DNA of 64,000 nt from Blastococcus sp. TF02A-30. Lineage in GTDB: Bacteria > Actinomycetota > Actinomycetes > Mycobacteriales > Geodermatophilaceae. The position numbers were made by a program, and so were the translations under genes. The notes below the pieces were generated by a model that was not told where the DNA came from, searched no databases, and worked only from the letters and a program-made list of their open reading frames with translations. Below, in pieces: positions 26,881 through 35,845 of this stretch (the first letter of the stretch is position 1; the number at the start of each line of letters is the position of its first letter). The stretch is from positions 248,001 to 312,000 of the forward strand of contig NZ_QOHJ01000006.1 in assembly GCF_003319185.1 (NCBI RefSeq). Direction: 5' to 3'.

Positions 26881-27369
26881 GTGACGAGGCTGAACGGACC
26901 GGAGACGACGGCGCCCGAGCGGCACCGGGAGACCCGTGACGAACGGATCGCCCGGTACGACGAGGACGACGTCCGCAGCCTGCGCGAGCGCGTGGCCGAC
27001 ACCGCCTGGCGTCGCCGGCTGGCCGCGCGGCGCAGCGTCAACCACGGGTACCGGGTGGCGGTCGGTGTCGTCGGCGGCCTGATCGTCGCCGTGGGCCTGG
27101 CGACCATCCCGCTCCCCGGGCCGGGCTGGCTCACGGTCATCGCCGGGCTGTTCGTCCTGGCGTCGGAGTTCACCTGGGCCGAGCGGCTGCTGGAGTTCAC
27201 CCGGAAGCACGTCAAGCGCTGGACCGACTGGGTCAGCACGCAGCCGATCTGGGTGCGGGTGCTGATCGGGCTGCTGACCGCGGCCTTCGTCTACGGCGTC
27301 CTGGTGGTGACCCTGCACCTGCTCGGTGTTCCCGGATGGGTGCCGGGGTGGGTGCCGCTCTGGCGGTGA
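26881..27369 (+). CDS. TIGR02611-type PGPGW membrane protein
   Basis: This is a 162-residue integral membrane protein. After about 50 charged residues, two helices flank the IPLPGPGW motif that defines the family, and a third lies near residues 130-150 (VLIGLLTAAFVYGVLVVTL). The GTG at 26881 is chosen as the first start after a TAGGCT -10-like hexamer at 26831-26836; the ribosome site is weak. It is divergent from ssgB with 233 bases between and followed at once by tRNA-Val. The function of the family is unknown. Confidence 0.75.
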   Translation: MTRLNGPETTAPERHRETRDERIARYDEDDVRSLRERVADTAWRRRLAARRSVNHGYRVAVGVVGGLIVAVGLATIPLPGPGWLTVIAGLFVLASEFTWAERLLEFTRKHVKRWTDWVSTQPIWVRVLIGLLTAAFVYGVLVVTLHLLGVPGWVPGWVPLWR

Positions 27370-27395
27370 GCATCTGGCACAATCGACGACGCACC

Positions 27396-27467
27396 GGGCG
27401 ATTGGCTCAGTGGTAGAGCGCTTCGTTCACACCGAAGAGGTCACTGGTTCGAACCCAGTATCGCCCA
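27396..27467 (+). tRNA. tRNA-Val (CAC)
   Basis: The plus strand has acceptor GGGCGAT/ATCGCCC, D arm GCTC/GAGC, anticodon arm CTTCG-TTCACAC-CGAAG giving CAC, T arm ACTGG-TTCGAAC-CCAGT and discriminator A. The acceptor arm is identical to that of tRNA-Val(GAC) at 25794. Confidence 0.95.
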
Positions 27468-27476
27468 CCCGCACGG

Positions 27477-27513
27477 AAGGGCCGGGCTCCCGGGAAACGG
27501 GGGCCCGGCCCTT
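27477..27513. terminator. Terminator after tRNA-Val(CAC)
   Basis: The 11-base arm 27477-27487 pairs perfectly with 27503-27513, extended inside by TCCC/GGGG. It also lies at the end of the convergent RibD-like gene, so it can serve both. Confidence 0.7.
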
Positions 27514-27546
27514 CGCCGTGTTGCGGCCGCGACGTCCGGGGGCGGC

Positions 27547-28107
27547 TCAGCGCGTCCGGTACCGCGCGTAGAGCAGGCCGCTGGCGAAGGCCCGCTCCTC
27601 GACCAGCTCGAGGTCCAGGCGCACCCCGTCGGGGAAGAAGCGCTTGCCGCCGCCGACGACGCTCGTGGTGAGGAACAGGTGGTACTCGTCCACCAGCCCG
27701 GCCCGGATCGCCTGGGCGGCCAGGGTCGGTCCGTCCACGGTGAGGTCGGAGCCGGACCCGTCCTTCAGCCGGCGGACCGCCTCCGGGTCGAAGCTCCGCT
27801 CGAGCCTGGTCCGCTCGCTCGACACCTGGTCCAGCGTCGTGGAGTAGACGACCTTCTCGGCCGCCTGCCAGTCCCGCGCGTACTGCACGACGAACGGCGG
27901 GGCGTCGGGCAGCTCGTGCGCCGTCTCCCAGAAGACCATCGTCTCGTACATGCGCCGGCCGTAGAGGTACGTGCCCACGTGCCGGAAGGTGTCGCCGATG
28001 AAGGTGTGCACCTCCTCGTCGTCGGCGGCGCCCCAGCCGAGGTCGCCCTCGGTCGCCTCGGCGTAGCCGTCCAGCGAGGTCACCATCGAGTAGATGAGCT
28101 TGGCCAT
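27547..28107 (-). CDS. Dihydrofolate reductase-family (RibD C-terminal) protein
   Basis: The 186-residue protein belongs to the RibD_C/DHFR-like superfamily of NADPH-dependent reductases. The start KLIYSMVTSLDGYAE and the nucleotide-site region GTYLYGRRMYETM are typical, as is [46 protein letters not shown] lies at the right distance before the ATG at 28107. It stands alone, with no riboflavin or folate genes nearby, so the substrate is unknown; such stand-alone proteins are common in actinobacteria. Confidence 0.88.
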   Translation of the reverse strand: MAKLIYSMVTSLDGYAEATEGDLGWGAADDEEVHTFIGDTFRHVGTYLYGRRMYETMVFWETAHELPDAPPFVVQYARDWQAAEKVVYSTTLDQVSSERTRLERSFDPEAVRRLKDGSGSDLTVDGPTLAAQAIRAGLVDEYHLFLTTSVVGGGKRFFPDGVRLDLELVEERAFASGLLYARYRTR

Positions 28108-28277
28108 GCGGGATCCCTCCGGGTCGCGGCGCGACGGTCGGCTCCCCGCGCTCGTGGGCTGTGACCTGTGCGGCCGCTCGATCTCATCGCTCTCGTCGTC
28201 CAGGTGGTGGTGCTCGTGGCCGGGTTCCGGCGATCCGGGATGCGGAGCACCGGCGTCGTCGGCCGGAACGGGGGACC

Positions 28278-28682
28278 ATGGGCAGGGTGGGAACGCAGCC
28301 CGGTCGCGCGCAGCGCCTCCGCTCCGCCGTCGACCGGGACGGCGCCACCTGCATCTGGTGCGGCCGGGCGTTCGGTCCCCTGGTGCCGCCGACGCGGGAG
28401 CACGTCGTGCCCCGGGTCAAGGGCGGCCCGTCCTGGCTGGAGAACGAGGTCGCGGCCTGCCGGAGGTGCAACTCCGAGCGCGGCCACCGCGGCCCCGTGG
28501 AGTGGCTGGAGGAGTGCGACCGACGCGGCTGGTCGCCCGACGAGCCCCGCCTGGCGCGGGCGCTCACCGCGCTGGCCGGTGCCATCGCCCGGGAGGGCGG
28601 TCAGCGGCGGGCACGGCCGTACCTGGACGCCCAGCTGCGCCGGCTCCGCCGCCGGGGCGGCGGTGCCGCGGTCCCGGCCTAG
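28278..28682 (+). CDS. Small HNH endonuclease-like protein
   Basis: The 134-residue protein has a zinc-finger HNH core. CIWCGRAF supplies the first Cys pair, TREHVVPRVKGG the catalytic His region, and NEVAACRRCNSERGH the Asn and second Cys pair. The rest is Arg/Ala-rich. The ATG at 28278 follows GGGGGA; the open frame upstream has no family similarity. Such proteins are widespread in actinobacteria with unknown biological targets; no toxin, phage or restriction gene is adjacent. Function beyond the fold is not assigned. Confidence 0.8.
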   Translation: MGRVGTQPGRAQRLRSAVDRDGATCIWCGRAFGPLVPPTREHVVPRVKGGPSWLENEVAACRRCNSERGHRGPVEWLEECDRRGWSPDEPRLARALTALAGAIAREGGQRRARPYLDAQLRRLRRRGGGAAVPA

Positions 28683-28685
28683 GGT
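28680..28685 (+). promoter_or_regulatory. -10 element of the MOSC gene, likely leaderless
   Basis: TAGGGT overlaps the stop of the HNH gene and ends 6 bases before the GTG at 28692. Confidence 0.5.
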
Positions 28686-28691
28686 CGAGCC

Positions 28692-29234
28692 GTGACGACC
28701 GACGGCACGGTGGCGGGCATCTGGATCTACCCGGTCAAGTCGATGGCCGGCGCGGCACGGGAGCGGGTGCGGCTGACGCCCACCGGCCCCGAGGGCGACC
28801 GGGCCTGGACCCTCGTGGACGCCACCACGGACGAGGTGGTGCGGAGCAAACACGCCCCGGGACTCACCGGCGTCGCGCCGACCGGCGACCCGGCGGCCGA
28901 CGAGCGCGCCGCCACCGCGGTGCTGGGTCGCCCCGTGCGGCTGCGCGCGGTGGAGGGGTCCGGCGCCGACGCCGCCGCCGTGCACCTGGTCTCCCGGCAG
29001 GCGATCGACCGAGCCGGGGCCGGCGACGTCCCCGAGGGGTGCTCGGCCGAGGACCCGCGGGCCAACGTCGTGCTCGACCTGCCCGACGACGACGAGCGCA
29101 CGTGGGTGGGGCGCACCGTGCGGATCGGGACCGCCGAGCTGGTGGTCACCCGCACGCCCAAGCACTGCCTGGGCGTCTACGCCGAGGTGCGACAGCCCGG
29201 CGAGATCACCGTCGGGGACGCCGTCCTGCTCTAG
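28692..29234 (+). CDS. MOSC-domain protein
   Basis: MOSC domains bind molybdenum cofactor or sulfur-carrier groups, as in the C-terminus of Moco sulfurase and mARC-type reductases. The 180-residue protein has the N-terminal beta-barrel part (GIWIYPVKSMAGAARERV, GPEGDRAWTLVD). The C-terminal MOSC part follows with RANVVLDLP and the conserved cysteine in TPKHCLGVYAEV. It is shorter than two-domain MOSC proteins. The start is fixed by the leaderless -10. Substrate and partner are unknown. Confidence 0.85.
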   Translation: MTTDGTVAGIWIYPVKSMAGAARERVRLTPTGPEGDRAWTLVDATTDEVVRSKHAPGLTGVAPTGDPAADERAATAVLGRPVRLRAVEGSGADAAAVHLVSRQAIDRAGAGDVPEGCSAEDPRANVVLDLPDDDERTWVGRTVRIGTAELVVTRTPKHCLGVYAEVRQPGEITVGDAVLL

Positions 29235-29237
29235 CCT
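29232..29237 (+). promoter_or_regulatory. -10 element of the CapA-like gene, likely leaderless
   Basis: TAGCCT contains the MOSC stop codon and ends 7 bases before the GTG at 29245. Confidence 0.5.
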
Positions 29238-29244
29238 GCCGGTC

Positions 29245-30357
29245 GTGCGCCGCTGGGTGGCCGCCGCGGCGGCCGTGCTCCTGACCGCCGCCTGCGGCGC
29301 GGAGCCGGGGACGCCGGAGAACCCGGCCCCGGCGCCCGACCCCCGGGCGACCGCGACGGCGCCGCCGGAGCCGGAGAGCTTCACGCTCGTGGCGACGGGG
29401 GACGTGCTCGTCCACCAGGGACGCCGGCTCACCGACGGGGCGCAGCGGCCCGACGGGTCCTACGACTTCAGCGGCGTGTTCGCCCCCGTCTCCGGGATCA
29501 TCGGCGACGCCGACCTGGCGATCTGCCACCTGGAGACGCCGGTCGCGCCGGAGGGCGGCCCGTACCGCGGCTACCCGAGCTTCGCCGTCCAGCCGGAGAT
29601 CGTCGACGCGCTCGCCGGCGCGGGCTACGACCTGTGCTCCACCGCGTCCAACCACTCGCTGGACGACGGCTTCGAGGGGCTCACCCGCACGCTGGACGCG
29701 CTCGACGCGGCCGGGATCGCGCACGCGGGCACCTACCGCAGCCAGGCCGAGGGTCAGGAGCCGGTGCTGGTCGACGTCGGCGGGGTCACGGTCGGGCACG
29801 TCGCCGCCACCTTCAGCCTCAACGGGGTGCCGCTGCCGCCCGGGCGGGAGTGGTCGGTCGACGTGGCCGCGGTCCCGGACGTCGAGGGGGTCCTGGCCGC
29901 GGCCGGGCGGGCGCGGGCGGCGGGAGCCGACGTCGTCGTCGCCAGCCTGCACTGCTGCCAGGAGTACCGGAACGACCCGACCGAGACGCAGGTGGCGGCG
30001 GTCCGGGCGCTGCTCGCGTCGCCCGACGTCGACCTCGTGCTGGGCCACCACGCGCACGTGGTGCAGCCGTTCGAGCGGATCGACGGGAAGTGGGTGGCCT
30101 ACGGCCTGGGCAACCACGTCGCCGAGCACGCGACCGAGGGGTACCCGACCGAGGACTCCGTCGCCGCCCGCTTCACCTTCACCCGCGGGGACGACGGCCG
30201 GTTCGCGGTGGCGCACGCCGAGGCGGTGCCGCTGCGCATCGAGATCGGCACCGGGGTCCAGGTGGTGCCGGCCGATCCGGTGAGCTGGTCGCGGATCTTC
30301 GAGGTCCTCGACCGGCGGGGCGCGGTGGCCGCCGGGCTGGACGTCGTCCGGGACTGA
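29245..30357 (+). CDS. CapA-family lipoprotein (poly-gamma-glutamate capsule protein-like)
   Basis: The CapA/PgsA family is a metallophosphatase-fold group tied to poly-gamma-glutamate capsule in Bacillus. The 370-residue protein starts with a signal peptide and a near-lipobox TAAC (Cys17), then a Pro/Ala linker. The fold begins at SFTLVATGDVLVHQGR, with DLAICHLETPVAPEGG, STASNHSLDDGFEGL, VVASLHCCQEY and LVLGHHAHVVQPFERIDGKWVAYGLGN as the family metal-site motifs. No capB/capC ligase genes are nearby, so a capsule role is doubtful; an envelope phosphoesterase or transpeptidase role is equally possible. Confidence 0.85.
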   Translation: MRRWVAAAAAVLLTAACGAEPGTPENPAPAPDPRATATAPPEPESFTLVATGDVLVHQGRRLTDGAQRPDGSYDFSGVFAPVSGIIGDADLAICHLETPVAPEGGPYRGYPSFAVQPEIVDALAGAGYDLCSTASNHSLDDGFEGLTRTLDALDAAGIAHAGTYRSQAEGQEPVLVDVGGVTVGHVAATFSLNGVPLPPGREWSVDVAAVPDVEGVLAAAGRARAAGADVVVASLHCCQEYRNDPTETQVAAVRALLASPDVDLVLGHHAHVVQPFERIDGKWVAYGLGNHVAEHATEGYPTEDSVAARFTFTRGDDGRFAVAHAEAVPLRIEIGTGVQVVPADPVSWSRIFEVLDRRGAVAAGLDVVRD

Positions 30358-30370
30358 GCCCGGCGCGCAC

Positions 30371-30376
30371 TAGGCT
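30371..30376 (+). promoter_or_regulatory. -10 element of the thrS operon
   Basis: TAGGCT lies 36 bases before the thrS GTG; TGGAGCG just before the start serves as ribosome site, so this transcript has a leader. Confidence 0.4.
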
Positions 30377-30412
30377 CGGGGCGTCTGCCCGCCTGATCCC
30401 TGGAGCGTCCCC

Positions 30413-32452
30413 GTGCCCACGCAGCCCTCGCCCACCGCCGTCGGTCCCGTCCGGGTGCCGGCCGGGACGACTGCCGCGGACGCGCTCAAGGCGGCCGGCG
30501 TCCCGCTCAAGGGACCCGACGGCGCCGTCGTCGTCCGCGACGTGGCCTCCGGCGACCTCAAGGACCTGGCGTGGGTGCCCGACTCCGACGCCGAGGTGGA
30601 GGCGGTCGCCGCCTCCAGCGAGGACGGCCGCGCGGTCATCCGGCACTCCACCGCGCACGTGCTCGCGCAGGCGGTGCAGGACCTGTTCCCCGGCACCCGG
30701 CTGGGCATCGGCCCGCCGGTCGAGAACGGCTTCTACTACGACTTCGACCCCGAGCGCCCGTTCACGCCCGAGGACCTCAAGGCGCTCGAGAAGCGGATGC
30801 AGGAGATCGTCCGGGCCGGTCAGCACTTCGCCCGGCGCGAGATCAGCGACGACGACGCGAAGGGCGAGCTGGCGCACGAGCCGTACAAGCTCGAGCTGAT
30901 CGGGCTCAAGGGCGGCGCATCCGACGCCGCCGAGGGTGCCTCCGTCGAGGTCGGCGGGGCGCAGCTGACGATGTACGACAACCTCGACCCGCGGTCCGGG
31001 GAGCGGGTGTGGACCGACCTGTGCCGGGGTCCGCACCTGCCGCGGACGAGCAGCATCCCGGCGTTCAGCCTGACCCGGTCCGCCGCGGCCTACTGGCGGG
31101 GGAGCGAGAAGAACCCCCAGCTGCAGCGCATCTACGGCACCGCCTGGGAGAGCAAGGACGCGCACAAGGCGTACCTGGAGCACCTGGCCGAGGCCGAGCG
31201 CCGCGACCACCGCCGGCTGGGGGTCGAGCTGGACCTGTTCAGCTTCCCCGACGAGATCGGCTCGGGCCTGGCCGTCTTCCACCCCAAGGGCGGGGTGATC
31301 AAGCGGGAGATGGAGGACTACGTCCGCCGTCGGCACATCGAGGAGGGCTTCGACTACGTCGGCACCCCGCACATCACCAAGAGCGGGGTGTTCGAGACCT
31401 CCGGCCACCTGCCGTACTACGCGGACACGATGTTCCCCGGCATGGAGCTGGAGAACAGCGAGTACCGGCTCAAGGCCATGAACTGCCCCATGCACAACCT
31501 GATCTTCCGGTCGCGCGGGCGGTCCTACCGCGAGCTGCCGCTGCGGTTCTTCGAGTTCGGCACCGTCTACCGGTACGAGAAGTCCGGCGTCGTGCACGGC
31601 CTGACCCGGGTACGCGGGCTGACCCAGGACGACTCGCACAGCTACGTCACCCCGGAGCAGGCGCCGGGCGAGATCCGGCACCTGCTGGCGTTCGTGCTCG
31701 GCCTGCTGCGCGACTTCGGCCTGGACGAGTACTACCTCGAGCTGTCCACCCGCGGCGACGACCCGGACAAGCAGGGCAAGTTCATCGGCTCCGACGAGGA
31801 GTGGGCGGTCGCCACGCAGGTCCTCGAGGACGCGGCGAAGGAGACCGGGCTGGAGCTCGTCCCCGACCCGGGCGGTGCCGCCTTCTACGGCCCGAAGATC
31901 TCCGTCCAGGCCAAGGACGCCATCGGCCGCACCTGGCAGATGTCGACCATCCAGTACGACTTCAACCAGCCGGCCCGGTTCGGCCTGGAGTACACGACGC
32001 CCGAGGGCGGCCGCGCGCAGCCGGTGATGATCCACTCGGCGAAGTTCGGCTCGATCGAGCGCTTCTTCGGCGTCCTCACCGAGCACTACGCCGGCGCCTT
32101 CCCGGCCTGGCTGGCCCCGGTGCAGGTCGTCGGCATCCCGGTCACCGACGACCAGGTGCCCTACCTGCGCGACGTCGCGCTGAAGCTGAGGGCGCGCGGC
32201 ATCCGGGTGGAGATCGACGACTCCGACGACCGGATGCAGAAGAAGATCCGCACCGCCAGCAAGCAGAAGGTGCCGTTCGTCCTCATCGCCGGGGCCACCG
32301 ACGCCGAGGCGGGCGCGGTCTCCTTCCGCTACCGCGACGGCTCCCAGCGCAACGGGGTGCCGGTCGACGACGCCGTCGCCCAGGTCGAGGCGTGGATCGC
32401 CGCGCGGCACAACGCCGACCCGACCGCGGAGACCCCGCAGGTGGCCGGATGA
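30413..32452 (+). CDS. thrS: Threonyl-tRNA synthetase
   Basis: ThrRS charges tRNA-Thr. The 679-residue protein has the full bacterial layout: an N-terminal TGS domain, an editing domain starting at [18 protein letters not shown], the class II catalytic core with AMNCPMHN (zinc Cys/His) and [18 protein letters not shown], and a C-terminal anticodon-binding domain ending near [14 protein letters not shown] at 30413 has GGAG upstream. The stop overlaps the HIT gene by ATGA. It heads the run of lipid-glycosylation genes, an arrangement common to actinobacteria. Confidence 0.97.
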   Translation: MPTQPSPTAVGPVRVPAGTTAADALKAAGVPLKGPDGAVVVRDVASGDLKDLAWVPDSDAEVEAVAASSEDGRAVIRHSTAHVLAQAVQDLFPGTRLGIGPPVENGFYYDFDPERPFTPEDLKALEKRMQEIVRAGQHFARREISDDDAKGELAHEPYKLELIGLKGGASDAAEGASVEVGGAQLTMYDNLDPRSGERVWTDLCRGPHLPRTSSIPAFSLTRSAAAYWRGSEKNPQLQRIYGTAWESKDAHKAYLEHLAEAERRDHRRLGVELDLFSFPDEIGSGLAVFHPKGGVIKREMEDYVRRRHIEEGFDYVGTPHITKSGVFETSGHLPYYADTMFPGMELENSEYRLKAMNCPMHNLIFRSRGRSYRELPLRFFEFGTVYRYEKSGVVHGLTRVRGLTQDDSHSYVTPEQAPGEIRHLLAFVLGLLRDFGLDEYYLELSTRGDDPDKQGKFIGSDEEWAVATQVLEDAAKETGLELVPDPGGAAFYGPKISVQAKDAIGRTWQMSTIQYDFNQPARFGLEYTTPEGGRAQPVMIHSAKFGSIERFFGVLTEHYAGAFPAWLAPVQVVGIPVTDDQVPYLRDVALKLRARGIRVEIDDSDDRMQKKIRTASKQKVPFVLIAGATDAEAGAVSFRYRDGSQRNGVPVDDAVAQVEAWIAARHNADPTAETPQVAG

Positions 32453-33054
32453 GCGCGCCCCTCGACGGACCCGGGTGGGCCGGGGGCGATGAGCCCTACC
32501 GGATCGCCGTCTCCTCCGACGACGGTGGCCCGGCCACCGTCTTCCAGCACCTGTGGACGCCCTACCGGATGGCCTACATCCGCGGCGAGGGCAAGCCGAC
32601 CGGCGCGCACGACTGCCCGTTCTGCGTCATCCCCACGATGACCGACGAGGAGGGCCTGGTCGTGGCCCGGGGGACGACGGTCTTCGCCGTCCTCAACCTG
32701 TACCCGTACAACGCCGGGCACCTGATGGTCGTGCCGTACCGCCACGTGCCCGACTACACCGACCTCACCGCCGAGGAGGTCGCGGAGCTCGGCGCCTTCA
32801 CCCAGACGGCGATGCGGGTCGTGCGCACGGTGGCCGGGGCGCACGGCTTCAACATCGGGATGAACCAGGGCTCGGTCGCCGGGGCCGGCATCGCCGACCA
32901 CCTGCACCAGCACGCCGTGCCGCGCTGGGGCGGCGACACCAACTTCATGCCGGTCGTCGGGCTCACCCGCGTGCTGCCGCAGGTGCTGCGTGAGACCCGG
33001 GCGCTGCTGGCCGCGGCGTGGCCCGCGCGCGTGCCCGAGGGCGAGGAGGCGTAG
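32449..33054 (+). CDS. HIT-family nucleotide hydrolase or transferase
   Basis: The 201-residue protein belongs to the histidine-triad superfamily that hydrolyses dinucleoside polyphosphates or AMP conjugates. The zinc-type CPFCVIP motif and [18 protein letters not shown] lie in the middle, and the catalytic triad reads [10 protein letters not shown]. It is the actinobacterial form (like Rv2613c) that sits between thrS and pgsA. It overlaps thrS by 4 bases, and pgsA shares the last base of its stop. The physiological substrate is unproven. Confidence 0.92.
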   Translation: MSAPLDGPGWAGGDEPYRIAVSSDDGGPATVFQHLWTPYRMAYIRGEGKPTGAHDCPFCVIPTMTDEEGLVVARGTTVFAVLNLYPYNAGHLMVVPYRHVPDYTDLTAEEVAELGAFTQTAMRVVRTVAGAHGFNIGMNQGSVAGAGIADHLHQHAVPRWGGDTNFMPVVGLTRVLPQVLRETRALLAAAWPARVPEGEEA

Positions 33055-33671
33055 TGCTCGGCGTCAACGCGCGCCCCGCCGTCGCGAAGGTCGTCAAGCC
33101 GGTCGTGTCCCGGCTGAACCGGGCCGGGGTCACGCCGGACGCGGTCACCGTCACCGGCACGGTGGGTGCGGTCCTGGGCGCGGTCCTCCTGATCGGCACG
33201 GGGCACCTCTTCTGGGGTGCCTTCACGGTCACGCTGTTCGTGCTGCTCGACATGCTCGACGGCGCGCTGGCCCGCCTGCGCGGGGGCGGCTCGGTGTTCG
33301 GCGCGGTCCTCGACTCCGTGGGCGACCGGGCGGCCGACGCCGCGATCTTCGGCGCCCTCGTCTGGTGGTACTCGGGGGAGGGCGACAACCGGCTGCTCGT
33401 CCTGCTGGCCCTGCTCTGCCTGGTTCTCGGCGTCCTCACCAGCTACATCAAGGCCCGCGCGGAGGGCATGGGGTTGTCCTGCGACGTCGGGATCGTCGAG
33501 CGCACCGAGCGGCTGATCCTGGTGCTCACCGGCACGGGCTTCACCGGCCTGGGCATCCCGTACGCCGTGCACGTGGCCCTGTGGGTGCTGCTGGCCGGCA
33601 GCGCGGTGACCGTCGGGCAGCGCGTGCTGGCGGTGAAGCGGTCCGCCGCCGGACGCCGGATCGAGCCGTGA
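33054..33671 (+). CDS. pgsA: CDP-alcohol phosphatidyltransferase, phosphatidylinositol-phosphate synthase
   Basis: In actinobacteria this gene position encodes the enzyme joining CDP-diacylglycerol to inositol phosphate, the first step to phosphatidylinositol. The 205-residue membrane protein has the family signature with its aspartates and GxxAR: DMLDGALARLRGGGSVFGA followed by LDSVGDRAAD. Several hydrophobic helices follow. GTG at 33054 shares its first base with the HIT stop; a longer upstream frame adds only Arg-rich sequence. It is followed by patA and pimA, which use its product. Confidence 0.92.
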   Translation: MLGVNARPAVAKVVKPVVSRLNRAGVTPDAVTVTGTVGAVLGAVLLIGTGHLFWGAFTVTLFVLLDMLDGALARLRGGGSVFGAVLDSVGDRAADAAIFGALVWWYSGEGDNRLLVLLALLCLVLGVLTSYIKARAEGMGLSCDVGIVERTERLILVLTGTGFTGLGIPYAVHVALWVLLAGSAVTVGQRVLAVKRSAAGRRIEP

Positions 33672-34627
33672 GCGGCGCCCGCGAGCGGCTGCTGGCCGGC
33701 CTCACCGACGCGGGTTACGGGGCCGGCTGGCGCGTGGTCCGGATGCTGCCCGAGCCGTGGGCCCGCGGCGCCTTCGACCGGGCCGGGCGCTGGGCGGCCG
33801 GGCGCGACGGGAAGGGCGTGCGCCAGCTGCGCGCGAACCTCCGGGTGGCCACCGGCGGCACCCTGTCCGAGAGCGACCTCGACGAGCTGACCGGGCGGGC
33901 CATGAGCTCCTACGCCCGGTACTGGCAGGAGGCGTTCCGGCTGCCGACCCTGACCGCCGACCGGATCCGCCGCGACAGCGTGCTGCCCGGGATCGAGCAC
34001 ATCGCCCGGGCCCGCGCCGAGGGGCGCGGCGTCATCGTCGCCCTCCCGCACAGCGGCAACTGGGACGCCGCCGGCGCGTGGTTCGTCGACTGGCTCGGCG
34101 GCCCGTTCATGACCGTCGCCGAGCGGCTCAGGCCCGAGTCCCTGTACCGGCGCTTCCTGGAGTACCGCGAGACGCTCGGCTTCCGGGTGGTGCCGCTGAC
34201 CGGCGGCGAACGGCCCAGCTCCGAGGTGCTGCGCGACTGGCTGGCCGACGCCGGCGTCGCCTGCCTGCTCGTCGACCGGAACCTCGGTGCCGGCGGCGTC
34301 CCCGTCTCCTTCTTCGGCCGACCGGCCACCATGCCGTCGGGTGCCGCGCTGCTCGCCGAGCGCACCGGCGCGGCCCTCGTGCCGGCGGTCTGCCAGTTCA
34401 CCCCGTCCGGCTGGCGGGTCTGCGTCCACCCGGAGGTGCCGGTGCAGGGCCCGGGCCGGCTCAAGGACCGGGTCGCGGCCGCCATGCAGGGGGTGGCCGA
34501 CGCCTTCACCGCCACGATCGCGACCCAGCCCGAGGACTGGCACATGCTCGGCCGGATCTGGGCGGACGTGCCACCCGACCCGCCCGCCGCGCAGCGGGCC
34601 GGGGCCTCCCGGGAGGTCCGGGTCTGA
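33668..34627 (+). CDS. patA: Phosphatidylinositol mannoside acyltransferase
   Basis: PatA acylates the mannose of PIM1/PIM2 at the inner face of the membrane. The 319-residue protein belongs to the LpxL/HtrB acyltransferase family. The HX4D catalytic motif is seen as LPHSGNWDAAG, followed by FMTVAERLRPESLYRRFLEYRETLGF and LLVDRNLGAGGVPVSFFGRPA. GTG at 33668 overlaps pgsA by 4 bases and the stop shares a base with the pimA ATG. Position and motifs agree with Rv2611c-type PatA. Confidence 0.93.
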   Translation: MSGARERLLAGLTDAGYGAGWRVVRMLPEPWARGAFDRAGRWAAGRDGKGVRQLRANLRVATGGTLSESDLDELTGRAMSSYARYWQEAFRLPTLTADRIRRDSVLPGIEHIARARAEGRGVIVALPHSGNWDAAGAWFVDWLGGPFMTVAERLRPESLYRRFLEYRETLGFRVVPLTGGERPSSEVLRDWLADAGVACLLVDRNLGAGGVPVSFFGRPATMPSGAALLAERTGAALVPAVCQFTPSGWRVCVHPEVPVQGPGRLKDRVAAAMQGVADAFTATIATQPEDWHMLGRIWADVPPDPPAAQRAGASREVRV

Positions 34628-35835
34628 TGCGCATCGGCCTGGTCTGCCCCTACCAGTGGGACGTGCCCGGCGGGGTGCAGTACCACGTGCGGGACCTGGC
34701 CGAGACGCTGCGCGGGCTGGGCCACCACGTGGAGGTGCTGACCCCCGCCGAGCGCGAGGAGTCCATCGACGACCCGTTCATCACCTTCGCCGGCCGCACC
34801 GTGCCGGTGCCCTACAACGGCTCGATGGCCAGCGTGCAGTTCGGACCGGTGTCGGCCGCCCGGGTCCGCCGCTGGCTGCGGGACGGGCGCTTCGACGTCG
34901 TCCACGTGCACGAACCAGCGCCCCCGTCGGTGTCGCTGCTGGTCTGCATGATCGCCACCGGGCCCATCGTCGCCACCTTCCACACCGCGACGACCCGCTC
35001 CAAGTGGCTGGCCGCCTGGGGGCCGGTCGTGCGCCCGTGGCTGGAGCGGATCAGCGGCCGGATCGCGGTCTCCGACTTCGCCCGCCGGGTGCAGGTCGAG
35101 CACCTGGGCGGCGACGCGGTGATCATCCCGAACGGCGTGCACGTGGGCTTCTTCGCCGACGGCCCGACGTTGCCGGCGGCGATCCGCGGCGACGGCCCCA
35201 CGATCGGGTTCGTCGGCCGCTTCGACGAGCCGCGCAAGGGCCTGCCGGTGCTGCTGGAGGCCCTGCGCACCGTCGTCGCCACCCACCCGGGGGCCCGGCT
35301 GCTGATCGCCGGGCGCGGGAACGCCGACGCGGTGAGCGCGCTGATCGGCGAGGACCTCCGGCCGCACGTCGCGCTGCTCGGCGAGGTGAGCGAGGCCGAC
35401 AAGGCCGCGCTGCTGCGCTCGGTGGACGTGTACTGCGCGCCGAACCTGCTCGGCGAGTCCTTCGGCGTGATCCTGATCGAGGCGATGGCGGCCGGCGCGC
35501 CCGTGGTCGCCAGCGACCTGGACGCCTTCGCCCGCGTGCTCGAGGACGGGACGGCCGGGGTGCTGGTCCGCCGCGGGGACCCCGGCGCGCTGGCCCGGGC
35601 GCTGGTCGACGTGCTCGGCGACAGCGAACGGCGGGCCGAGCTCTCCGCCCGCGGCTCGGCGGCCGCGGCGCAGTACGACTGGCAGGTGCTGGCCCGCCGG
35701 ATCCTGGCCGTCTACGAGACCGTCCTCCCCGCCGGTGGGGGAACGGTGACCGCGGGGGAGCACGAGGACTTCCCGGCGATCCCGCCGACCGCCTCGCGGC
35801 CGCGGTCCTCCCGCAGGCGGTGGGTGCCCCGCTAG
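34627..35835 (+). CDS. pimA: Phosphatidylinositol mannosyltransferase
   Basis: PimA is the GT4 glycosyltransferase that adds the first mannose from GDP-mannose to phosphatidylinositol, starting PIM and lipomannan synthesis. The 402-residue protein begins MRIGLVCPYQWDVPGGVQYH, with the acceptor-site loop, and has VHEPAPPSVSLLV and TFHTATTRSKW in the N-lobe. The C-lobe has IGFVGRFDEPRKGLPVLLEAL and the donor EX7E motif ESFGVILIEAMAAG. A Pro/Arg-rich tail of about 30 residues is added. It ends just before the LemA-like gene. Confidence 0.94.
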   Translation: MRIGLVCPYQWDVPGGVQYHVRDLAETLRGLGHHVEVLTPAEREESIDDPFITFAGRTVPVPYNGSMASVQFGPVSAARVRRWLRDGRFDVVHVHEPAPPSVSLLVCMIATGPIVATFHTATTRSKWLAAWGPVVRPWLERISGRIAVSDFARRVQVEHLGGDAVIIPNGVHVGFFADGPTLPAAIRGDGPTIGFVGRFDEPRKGLPVLLEALRTVVATHPGARLLIAGRGNADAVSALIGEDLRPHVALLGEVSEADKAALLRSVDVYCAPNLLGESFGVILIEAMAAGAPVVASDLDAFARVLEDGTAGVLVRRGDPGALARALVDVLGDSERRAELSARGSAAAAQYDWQVLARRILAVYETVLPAGGGTVTAGEHEDFPAIPPTASRPRSSRRRWVPR

Positions 35836-35838
35836 CGT
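35833..35838 (+). promoter_or_regulatory. -10 element of the LemA-like gene, likely leaderless
   Basis: TAGCGT contains the pimA stop and ends 7 bases before the ATG at 35846, which makes that ATG a better start than the GTG at 35837. Confidence 0.5.
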
Positions 35839-35845
35839 GAGTCCC

